From the NCBI GenBank assembly GCA_002102555.1, contig MCFL01000004.1, positions 744,001 through 808,000 on the forward strand: a stretch of DNA of 64,000 nucleotides, given 5' to 3'. The translations under genes were made by a program, and so were the position numbers. This DNA is from Catenaria anguillulae PL171 (lineage: Eukaryota; Blastocladiomycota; Blastocladiomycetes; Blastocladiales; Catenariaceae). How positions within the stretch are numbered: the first letter of the stretch is position 1; each line of letters starts with the position of its first letter. The notes under the pieces were generated by a model. That model worked only from the letters and a program-made list of their open reading frames with translations. It made no database searches and was not told the DNA's origin. Below are positions 48,373 to 58,310 of this stretch, piece by piece.

Positions 48373-49216
48373 GGTCGGTCAAGCATTCATGGGTTGGAGA
48401 GTAATTGCATCGAGTGATCAGTGATACTTTGTGACCTTAAGTTGTGCTGGGACGCCTTCCCATTCTCAACTGTTGCTTTTGCCTGCGGTTTCTCCATCGC
48501 AATTTGCTGCCACGTGCGTGATTCCTTTTTTCGTTCGTTGGTCAGGCAAATCGAGGAGTGGGGCCAGGTATGACATCACTTCTTTGTCCACATCGACTGG
48601 TGAAGGAAGTTTCTTGAGCAAGACGACGAAGACCGGCGGCCCAGGAAATATCACTCCATGACACGCCAGCGGCGGTGGTAGCAGCCAATAGCAGCAAAAT
48701 GGATGTCGCAGACATAGCATACCTACGAGGCATGTTCCGGAGAGCCCATGACGATAATTCGTCATCGCATCATTGGAGCTAAGAACTGGGATGGTGATCG
48801 GCCGAACTGCAAAACGCCAGGATTGCATCACTTGCCGGTCCACCATTGCCTTATCGAACAGGAGTTCTGCAAATATACGTGACGACGGACGACGGGCGAC
48901 GCTGGTGGACGGATATGGCGGCAAAGCTGGCCGCCGCCGCTCAGTAATACGTCAACCGGCAGCTGGGAAACGGCGGCGAAATCGCCAAAATCGACCCAGA
49001 TCCGGGAGTCCGTGCGTGCGTGCTTGACGCCCACACGGATCTGACAGATTTGAGAATCCCTCAAGTACGACACTTGGCCCGCCCTCGCTCGCCATTCTGT
49101 CTCCATTGCCGTCATCAACCATAACTTACATACATGTGCCCATGGATAAAGCAAGCACAAATACTCTCTGAATTGACGCAAGCACATTGTCCTGCTCCAT
49201 CCATTCCGTTGCAACC
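48373..49216. other. Divergent promoter of lipase homologue and DGAT2
   Basis: 844 bp shared upstream region of the two lipid genes. Small open frames occur (one at 48542-48733 minus begins with a hydrophobic stretch) but none is convincing. Confidence 0.45.
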
Positions 49217-50248
49217 ATGGTCATCAAGCTCGCACCGCTCAATGTGCCCATGCACCGCCGCCGGCAAACCGTGGGCGTCCTCTCGTGGCTACTCCTGCTC
49301 CCAATCTCCATCTCGCTCTTTCTCCTGTGCCTATACTTCACCTACACTCGCGCCCTCGCCCTCGCATATTTGACGTGGATTCTGTTTTGGGATCAGTCCC
49401 CCGAAACGGGCGGCCGCCGCTCGTCGCTGATCCGCCGCCTCAAGATCTGGAAGTGGATGCGAGATTTCTTCCCTGTGGTCCTTGTCAAGGAGGCCGAGCT
49501 GGATCCTTCGCGCAACTATGTCTTCGGATACCACCCGCACGGCGTCATTTCGCTTGGTGCTTGGGTCAACTTTGCCACCGAGGCAAACAACTTTTCTGGC
49601 CTGTTTCCGGGCATTCACTTGCGCCTGTTGACGCTGTCGTCCAACTTTTTGTTGCCCTTCTTCCGCGAAGTCATCCTGTGGCTGTCGATTGCATCCGTGT
49701 CTCGGCGGTCGTGCGAGGCCGTTTTGAACAAGGGTCCTGGGCATTCCGTGTGCATTGTCGTTGGCGGCGCACAAGAGTCGCTGTACGCTAAACCCGGCAC
49801 GCTCGACTTGGTGTTGCGCAAGCGGCTCGGGTTTGTCAAGGTGGCCATCAAGAACTCGTCGTCGCTTGTCCCCGTCTTGTCGATTGGTGAGAACGAAGTG
49901 TACAACCTCATCTCGACACGCAAGGGATCGCTCGCCTACACGGTCCAGCAGTCGTGCAAGAATGCGTTTGGGTGGACCGTGCCTCTTTTTTCTGGCCGAG
50001 GCATCTTCAATTACTCGGTCGGCGTCATGCCACACCGCCGGCAAATCGCAACCATTGTGTGCAAGCCCATTCACCCGGACGAGGTCATGGGCCATCCCAT
50101 CAACCCAGAGGCTCTCACACCCGAGGAACTCAACGAGATTACCAAGAAGGTGCACGAGGCGTACATTGTGTCGCTCATGGACGCTTGGGAAAAGTACAAG
50201 GATCAGTATGCGCCAGAGCGCATTCAAGAGCTGAGGTTGGTCGAGTAA
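49217..50248 (+). CDS. DGAT2: Diacylglycerol O-acyltransferase type 2
   Basis: ER and lipid-droplet enzyme adding acyl-CoA to diacylglycerol, the last step of triacylglycerol synthesis. Single exon, 343 residues, slightly shorter than human DGAT2 (388). The N terminus carries a double hydrophobic hairpin (LSWLLLLPISISLFLLCLYF, then LALAYLTWILFW), which anchors the family in the membrane. Catalytic motif YHPHG at about residues 105-109 (GYHPHGVISLGAW). Later signatures: VVGGAQESLYAKPGTLDLVL, RKRLGFVKVAIKN, VPVLSIGENEVYNL, GRGIFNYSVGVMPHRRQI, then GHPINPEALTPEELNEITKK and AYIVSLMDAWEKYKDQY. All expected conserved blocks are intact. The ATG at 49217 (MVIKLAPLNVP) is the first in frame. Confidence 0.96.
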   Translation: MVIKLAPLNVPMHRRRQTVGVLSWLLLLPISISLFLLCLYFTYTRALALAYLTWILFWDQSPETGGRRSSLIRRLKIWKWMRDFFPVVLVKEAELDPSRNYVFGYHPHGVISLGAWVNFATEANNFSGLFPGIHLRLLTLSSNFLLPFFREVILWLSIASVSRRSCEAVLNKGPGHSVCIVVGGAQESLYAKPGTLDLVLRKRLGFVKVAIKNSSSLVPVLSIGENEVYNLISTRKGSLAYTVQQSCKNAFGWTVPLFSGRGIFNYSVGVMPHRRQIATIVCKPIHPDEVMGHPINPEALTPEELNEITKKVHEAYIVSLMDAWEKYKDQYAPERIQELRLVE

Positions 50249-50771
50249 GGGACAAGTACTTGTTAGATTTATTGTTTGGGACTGTGCTTTGGTAACTTTT
50301 CTCTTTTTCTTGTGCATGTGCTCCTCAATGTACGGCCTCTTTGATTCCCATTCCGACTGCCCCTGTTCAGGTTGACAGGAGGAAGCCTCCATGAAGGAAG
50401 GTGTGCGACGACACACAACCACACCCACAACTTTGATCCTCTATCTATCCCTCCTCTTCCGAAAATACCATATGGTTTACTTTTAATTACTCGTTACATG
50501 ATGAAACGCTCGCAGCCGCCCACCCTGACGATCCCCTTCGATTTATTTACAATCTGACCGACCGAATTCGTTCCTGCTCTCATCCGCGACGAGACTTGGC
50601 AAGACGGGCATGAGGGTAAACGTGAGTGTCTTGGACTGTTCCCTAAACATCTCATTCTTGCGTTTCTTGGGCAGCAATCCTTGCAGCAAGGCTCAGCCGA
50701 GATGTGATGCAAGACGAGATACATGCATTCGACCATAAATTCACATAGGCACACACGCGCACACACAACCA
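50249..50771. other. Convergent 3' intergenic region
   Basis: 523 bp between DGAT2 and the lectin gene, with an ACACACGCGCACACAC stretch near 50752. No gene. Confidence 0.5.
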
Positions 50772-51889
50772 TCAGAAATGCTTGAAATCCCTCTGCGACT
50801 GCCCGCCAAATGCGGAAATTCCCATGGCGCGCCCGCCAAAGAAGACAATGGCCGCCAACAAGCCAATCACCATGACAATAAAGAAGTAGGACGGGCCCTT
50901 GGACTCGCCGCCCTTCATGAACGACGAATTGAAATGATCCTTTTGGTCCGGGTTGGTATGTGTGAGCTTTGAATCGTCCTTGAGGATCTGGTTGGTCGAC
51001 ACCGAGATGATGTCGTGGTTATCGGCCAATCCGCCCGTCTCGCCTGTAAATGACATGAAGCCCATGTCAAACAGCTTCACGTCCGACACTTGGAAGCACG
51101 TGGTCCAGTCGTCCCAGCCCTTTGTGTTGAGCTCCACCTTGAGGTACTTGCCTTTGACAAAGCGGATGCGAGCGCGCGTTGCATAGTCCTTGTTGCGGAT
51201 GTCAGCTTGGCACCCGCCGAGCTCGAGCTCTTTGCCGTCCGTGTCCTTGTTGTAGGTCTTTGTGCCGTCGTTATAGAGTGCGGCAACGTACGGGTACGAA
51301 TACTGGATCAAGTTTGAACTAATGCGGTTAATGGATACGTGTATGAATATTGACAAAGAAAGTGGGAGATACGTGCACCATGGCGGCCATTGTCATATGT
51401 ATCAAAGACGATGGAGAGACCCTTCCACGTTTCCGGCCCGCCGAGAACAGTGCCAACCTTGTCAATCTTGTCTTCGGTGTACCTGTGCACTCTGAGATGA
51501 ATTTTCCTATTCACAAGATCGCATACCATGGGCATTCACTCAACGCACCAAAACGCCATGCCATCGCCAGCCAAATGCGTCGCCTTGCCGTGAATCTTGT
51601 ACTCAAACTCGACCGACCAGCTCTCGGCATACAGAGCCGTCTTTGACCTGAGCCAGCCCTTGCGCCCTTGCATTTCGGGCGTCAGGCGCACGTAGCGGTT
51701 GGTGTTGATGATGGTGTCGCCGCCGAAATCAAACCACCGGTTGGACATTTCGTGGTCAATGTAGGGCGGGTACAGCGACTGGGTGCGGATGAAGAGGACA
51801 GTGTCCTCTGGGTTGTGCACGGCGGACACGGTGGCGACCAGCGAGGTCATGGCCACGAGGGCCAGGGTGGCGACAAGCGTGGTGGCCAT
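50772..51889 (-). CDS. L-type lectin, VIP36/ERGIC-53-like cargo receptor
   Basis: Type I membrane lectin of the early secretory pathway that binds high-mannose glycoproteins. Exons 51889-51549, 51482-51377 and 51302-50772; 325 residues. A signal peptide is followed by the lectin domain: WFDFGGDTIINTNRYVRLTP, then ESWSVEFEYKI, GDGMAFWYTED, LSIVFDTYDNGRHG, YPYVAALYNDGTKTY, ELGGCQADIRN and GLADNHDIISV. The sugar/calcium-binding Asp and Asn (FDTYDN) and the DNHD loop are present. One transmembrane helix (YFFIVMVIGLLAAIVFFGG) and a short tail ending DFKHF follow. Intron 1 is GT-AG. Intron 2 (51376-51303, 74 bp) only fits with a GC donor (GGT|GCACGT); otherwise one base must be wrong. Confidence 0.9.
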
Positions 51890-52921
51890 GGATCTTGATG
51901 ATCCGTGGGGAATGTGGCGTCGTTGACTTGGGTTAGTGTTGGCTAAGGGTCGCGGATGAGATTCCATGATGAATGGCGATGTCTGCATTGCACCGAGTCA
52001 GGCCGGATGGATTGGGCGGTATAGCATCATGCATACGGTCCCAGACTTTGCCTGAAAGATGTTGCGTCGTCTTGACGCCTCATAAATGTTGATTGACGTG
52101 TCGCATCGGATCGGATCATCGTCTCTCACATCGGCGGACCGCGGATCGGGTTACGACGACTGGCAACTCTCACCGACCTATGTATGATATGGACATGTAT
52201 GTATCCTGTACTTCCGTTTTCCCCTCATGGCCGCTATTGTTCAAGGACAGCTTGCAAGCGCAGATGAGCTGCGCGCGGAACAGAACAGATCAGTTGGCTT
52301 CGTGTCGCTGAGAACGCAAGGTTGCCCAAGAACAAGTCGGACAGGTCGTCGATTGCTCCTTGGCCAGCTGGCCTGACTCGCGTCTCTCATCAAGCGCTGA
52401 CCATGTTCTGGATGCATTCCAAGTCACTCTCAACTCCTTCAGCGATCAAGAACGTCTGCTCGTGGCCGTGTCCGAGGAGGAGACTGACAAGGAGGCCACC
52501 CTCCGAACCAATAGGCTTGTCGCCTGAGCGATTCGGCAGGATGCGCCAACTGGGAAAACCGCGGAACGTGAGCGACTTTTGGTGTTGAATGCAGTCCAAG
52601 CTCGATTGGCAATCGCATCGCCAAGGCTCGAGGATGGATGGTTTTGTTGCCGTTTCTGGTATTTACCACTGCCCAAATCGTCCAACAGGTTGTCGTATTC
52701 CTCGGGTCGTGCGACAAAATGTCCGTTCTCGTGGACGGCTCTCACCAACGCCTTGTACAAGCTGCATTTCCATTGCCCGCTGCTTCTTCGTTCTTGCCAC
52801 AACTCTGGGCCAGGTTGTGAAAACGAGTTTAAAAATGTATATTGATTGATAAAATCACAGGGGGGAATCTCAGATACATACAGTGGTGTTGTGATTCAAA
52901 ATCCATTGATTACCTTTAGGC
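51890..52921. other. Intergenic, upstream of lectin and 3' of RecQ gene
   Basis: About 1 kb. On the minus strand at 52390-52850 several short overlapping frames look mildly protein-like (for example LVRAVHENGHFVARPEEYDN), but they sit in different frames and match nothing I know. They may be remnants of a gene. Confidence 0.35.
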
Positions 52922-55900
52922 TCACCCAAAATAACTCGACCGACTCCCGGCTTTAGCTTTGCCCTTTCCCACCGATGCACCACCAGAGCTGGTGCCGGTG
53001 ACACCTCCCTGGACGGCTGTCGCAAACTTCTTTGTCACTTGCAACAATAGCATCCCACCTGCCTCCCACTCGTCAGCATCCACGCCAGGCGTTTCCAAAA
53101 AAGCGCGCATTCCGTCGGGCATGCGCGACGCAAGATGCTCGAGCATGTCATCTGAATACCGAGCAGCAATCGCCGGATTGGACGCGCGTACAGCCCGGAG
53201 TTCGTCCAGGCATTGCTTGAATGCACCGGCAACCATGAACGTGGAAGGCATCGTTGCCGATGAGCGTGATGGGCCGGGCGGGAGCGGCGGAAGAGTCGAA
53301 GTTGAGCGGTGCGACGCAAGTTGACTGTCTTCAATCAGCATGTCGTCGCCGTCATCGTCGTAGTCGCCGTCCAGGTGGATTTGCGCCGGCCGTGGTGGAA
53401 TGTCGGATCCCTTGCGTGTCAGTGGCACGTGTGCCGCGGGCCGCACCAAGCGGCCGCTGTTGCTACTTCCGGGCCGTGATGTTGACGGCGGCGCCGCTGT
53501 GCGAATGGTAAACTCCACATCCACCGCATCGTCCGCAAGCGACGTTCGCGAACGACTAGGCATGGGCATCGGACGCACGCCTCCTCCTGTGGCGGCGCCC
53601 GAGTCGGGCATGGTTGCACGGCGCTTGATGCCTCCGCCGCCGGACATGGTAGACGCACGTGGCGTTGATGTGCCATCATCATCGTGCCCGGACCATCCGA
53701 CAAAGTCGGTGTCGTCGACATGGTCGTCGTCGTCATCTGGAAGGTCGACAAAGGTGTTCTTACGTTTCCGCGATGCTGTGGATTTGGTAGCAGACGTGCG
53801 TTGCCTGCTAGCCGTGGTTGTGGTTGATGGCGAGGTGGACTTGGTGCCGGAATCGGATGTGCGCGATGCCGCCGAGGTGCGGGACGCTGCGGCCTTGGAC
53901 TTGCGTGGGGCGGGTGGCGGAGTCGCGGCGCCCGATCTGTCGCCGTCCATATCGGCCACGGCCGACTTGCGGCTCGAGCGTGATTGCTTGGGTGGTGCCT
54001 ACAAGTCAAACAACCAAGTGAGACGATCAAAGAAAAACTCCACCCTCGACTCGATTCAAACGCACGCACATTCTCAAACTGCATCACAATTCTCTTGTCG
54101 CCCCTCAACACGGCCCCGGCATTCTTTGCCATCTGCATGTAGACGGTCGTGAAACCCTTTGGGTTGCGCCACGGCCGCTCGCGAAACACGTCCTCGTGCA
54201 TCAAGTGGTGCACAAACCGCTCCACGTCGGTCCTTGGCATCTTTGCACCAGCTCCATACCCGCGCAGGGTATCGAACCCGCGGCCCGTGATGGTCTTTGC
54301 CTTGGATCCGCGGTAGCAATCCAGCACCTGAATCAACGTGACGCGAACCGGATCCGTATTCTTCTTGCACTCCTTGCTTGCCAGCGCAAGCATCTCTTGA
54401 GCAAGCTGAATGACGACCTTTGCCTCCTCGGTCATGTCGCGCGACGTGACGCTCGGAGGTGCTGCGCTGCCCACCAATGTCGCCGGCCCCGAAGTCCCGT
54501 CCGTCGCATGGCTCCACAAACTCGTCACGCCCGAATCGGGCACGGGCCGATGCCGCATGCACGTATCGCACGTGGCCTTGCACACGCTGGCATCGAACCG
54601 CTCGTTAAAGTACTCGAGCACCTGCTTGCGCCGGCAATCAAACGTGTTTTCGCAATACTGGATCACGCGTCTCAAGTTGGCGCGCAAGTTTTCCTTTTGA
54701 TCCCTTGTGCCCTCGCCATTCTCAATCAACCACTCGATACTTTGCTTGTCTGAGTAATGGTAGTACAAGATGCAATGCGACTCGCGGCCGTCACGGCCCG
54801 CACGGCCCGTCTCTTGGTAAAACCCCTCGAGCGACTGGGGCAGCGTGTGATGCATGACAAATCGCACATCGGGCTTGTCAATGCCCATACCGAACGCAAT
54901 TGTCGCCACAATCACCTTGTACTTGTCTGCCTTCCAATCCTTTTGAATCTGCTCGCGGTCGGCCTTGGCCAATCCCGCGTGATAGTGCTTGGCGTGTACC
55001 CCACGCGCGGCCAGCTCGGCCGCCACGGTCTCGCACTTTGCGCGCGACACGCAATAAATGATGCCGCACATGTCCTTGAACCGGCGGTCAATGAGCGTAT
55101 ACATGTCGTCAATGACGCCCTTTGGTTTTTTTGGCACCACGTGGTAGATGAGGTTGGGCCGGTTGAACGACTGCCGCAAAAACACACAGTGTTCCATGAG
55201 CAGCGTCGACTGAATGTCGTGGCGCACTTTTTCGTTGGCCGTGGCCGTTAGTGCCATGAACGGCACGTTCGGGTACGTTGTGCGCAGCTTGCCGAGGTCT
55301 TTGTAGTCGGGCCGGAAATCGTGGCCCCATTGCGAAAGGCAATGCGCCTCGTCAATCACAAAGCGTGCGAGCTGGTTGCGCCGAAACAAGGTGCCGAGCG
55401 CATCGGCCATCTTGTTTGACCGACCCAACATTTCGGGCGTCACGTACAGCAAGTCGAGCTGCACGTCCAACAACGACTGCATGACTTGGCGCCGGTCCGT
55501 GGCAGACATGTCGCCGTAAATGGCGGCCGCGTACACGCCCTTGGCTGTGAGGGCATCCACTTGGTCAATCATAAGCGACAGCAGCGGTGTCACCACAATG
55601 GTCACCTTGTGCCTGTTGGCCTCGTGGATCATGGCTGGGATCTGGTAGCACAAGGACTTGCCACCGCCCGTCGGCATGAGCACAAAGCAGTCGCGCCCGG
55701 AAAGTGTCGCGTTGATGGCCGACAATTGGTTGGGCCGGAACTGCTGCAGCCCAAACCGGCCGTGCAGCACGCGATACACTTCGTGCGTCCACGGATGCTG
55801 AACTTGGTCCTGTGCCGTGAGCTGATCTGTGCCGGGCACTTGAAACGGTGGACGGTGCACGCGGGCGGGCGTTGGTGCAGGTGTAGAGCGAATCACTTGG

Positions 55901-57963
55901 ATCTCGTCGTCGTCGTCATCGTCGAGCAGCGACACGGATGGAATGGGACGTTTCACGGGCGTTGCCGTTGATACGTCCATTTTGTCATTGTCGTCGTCCG
56001 AGTCCGAGTCCGAGTCCAGCAGCGAGATGACGGGTTGCGTGGCGGCAGCAGATACGTACTCGTTTGCATCTGCTTGCGACAATTGATGGTCAATGTCGTC
56101 GAAAAAGTCGTCGTCTTCATCAAAATGGAACGAATTTGAGTTTGGCGAGTCGGGCGGTGGCGGTGCGTCATCCCAAAATGCATCCCCTGTCCCGCCAGCA
56201 ACGCCCTGAGCACCAGTAACGGGCGGTGGCCGCAGCGGTTGTTGTCTTGGATCGTTTTCGTCCACATCCATGCGATCATCCGCGTGCACACTCGCAAAGG
56301 GACGCAGGGGCGGTGGCAACTGGACCGAGCGGCTTGAGCCTGCCGCCGTATCGAAATCCATCATGTCCAAGTTTGCAGGCGGCGCGAGCGGCGACGTGCA
56401 CAAGTCAATGGGTGGTGGCTGGCCATTGGATGCGGACGATCGCATGGGCGGCGGAGGTGGAGGCGGAGGTGGAGCAAGTGGTGGTCGAGTACCATTGGAC
56501 ACCAAAGCAGGATCCGGTGGTGGCGCCAATGGCCCGGATCCGAGCGCAGCCTGCGTGTCAAATTCGGCAAATGCAGCACCATAGTCTGTGTCGTCGGACA
56601 AGAGCGGGTCGTCCATAAAGTCCATTTGCGGCGAAGGCTGGTCGCGCGGTTTGGCGGGTGCAGGGGCGGGTGCGTTTCCGGGTGGAAGAGGCTGTTGAGC
56701 CGGTTGCCGTTGCGGTGGAGGAAAGGGGTCCGATGGAATCCTTGCTTGCTGCTTGAATGCAATTGATGGCGATGTCAGCACTTGCTAACCAAACGTATCG
56801 AATTCAGGATGAAGATGAGGGGTACATGCCTGCTCCACACGATTCTCGAGCAATGCTATAATGTTTTGCAAATCCTTCCTCTGACGATTAATTGCCTCGA
56901 GCTCCTTTGGATCCACGGCCTGATCCAAGCCTTCGCAAAACTTGACGCACAGGTTCCAATAGTACCAGGTGGCATCCGACAAGCGCGGTTGGACGCATGA
57001 GGGGGACAAATTGGAGACGACCGTAACCATGACCTCGTCCAGGGTAGTGATGGGTGGCGTTAACGTTGGCGACGACGATTTGGCGGCGGCGACGCTGGCG
57101 TAAGGCGAGGAAGTGGGTGGGGAAGGAGGTTTTGGCGGAAATTCCGAGTTGTGGAGAGGAGCAGCACCAGGTGGGGTCGGGGCAGGTCCAAACGAGGATG
57201 AGAGAGTTGGCACCGCCGTTGAAGGAGCAACCTGTGCGGGTTTGGTTGACCGTGTTGGCGCTTGGGAAAAGATGGGAGCGAGTTTACGTGCAGGCTGGGA
57301 TGCCACTGGAGCAGGTGTGACTGACGTTGATGACACTGATGACGATGAAATGCTCGGGTACAAGGGCTTGGCTGCGGATCGCGCCGGGAATAGTGTCGGT
57401 GCCGGAAGCGGGGCAGACGCTACTACTGGCCCAGCTGGGGGTGGGACTGGTGGTGGAATGGGTGGTGGAAACCGGCCGTGATCCGTCGTAGCAGCAGGAG
57501 CAGCAGCCGAAGGTGGTCGTGAAGAGGCGGAGGTAGCGGAAGAAGTGGATGAAGAGGAAACAGAGCGAAAAGTAAACTTTGGTGCATTGTTATTGGCTGC
57601 CAATGCGCGGCCGAGCAGCGACGGACGGCCATTTGGTGGCTGCGATAGGACACCGGCACCTGCACTGGCGCCCGCTCCAGATGCTGATCGGAAGCCAAGC
57701 AAGGGCGAAGCACGGCCGGTCGCGGGACCATTCGCTGTCATGGAAGTGGTGGAGGTGGAGGATGTGGTGGCCGAGCCAGAGTTGAGGCGGGCGGCCAGGC
57801 TGGACAGGGTCGACTGGAGGTTGTTTTTGACGGCAGGGTTGGAGCCCGAGCCCGAGCCCGAAGGATGGCCGGCATTGGCGCCGATTGCCTGGGGTGGCTG
57901 GTGCTGCTGTGGGTGTTGGTGTGAAGAGTACATGGTGTGCCATTGGAGCATTATGGCGCACAT
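52922..57963 (-). CDS. SGS1: RecQ helicase, BLM/Sgs1 type
   Basis: 3'-5' DNA helicase for homologous-recombination repair and resolution of recombination intermediates. Exons 57963-56830, 56748-54070 and 53998-52922; about 1629 residues. The N-terminal 700 residues are Pro/Ser-rich and acidic, with one helical patch (PKELEAINRQRKDLQNIIAL, about residues 350-375). Helicase core: motif I LMPTGGGKSLCYQIPA (about 731), motif II VIDEAHCLSQWGHDFRPDY (about 846), motif VI HHTLPQSLEGFYQETGRAGR. The zinc-binding module has CENTFDCRRKQVLEYF and CKATCDTC (about 1076). The winged-helix RQC is at about 1130-1260 and HRDC near the C terminus (CLDELRAVRASNPAI and so on). The first intron (56829-56749, 81 bp) needs a GC donor (CAG|GCATGT) to keep frame; the second is GT-AG. 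Start among 57963, 57951 or 57933. Confidence 0.9.
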
Positions 57964-58310
57964 GGACCATATTGACGACACTGACTCACTGTTGCAGACT
58001 TACACTGACACTGCGCGTCTCACTGGTGACTTGAATCAATGCCACAAAACGGAATCCGTGCTGTGCTGAGGTGAAAGAGATACATAGTAATAAGAATGTA
58101 TTCAAGATTGCAATAGGAACCAAAAAAAAAAAAAAAAAACCCAACGGATAACTTCAAGAGTCGCTTGGCATGTGGAAACAAACAAGAACAATGAGTGCAC
58201 GAGCAGAACCGAAAAGAAACTGTGCCGATGCCATGCCGTGTCGTGTCGTGTCACTGGGGGTTGGGGTGCAGGGTATGGGCAAGATAAAGAGCATCAAATC
58301 AAAAATTCAC
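57964..58310. other. Intergenic between RecQ start and Polo kinase end
   Basis: 347 bp with an A18 run at about 58122-58139. No gene seen. Confidence 0.5.

Noticed and set aside
48542-48733. Small minus-strand frame with a hydrophobic start, upstream of DGAT2
   Set aside because: No homologue recognised, lies in the divergent promoter, and the rest of the peptide has no cysteine pattern or domain.
49331-50428. 365-codon minus-strand open frame opposite DGAT2
   Set aside because: DGAT2 on the plus strand has every family motif; the antisense frame has none.
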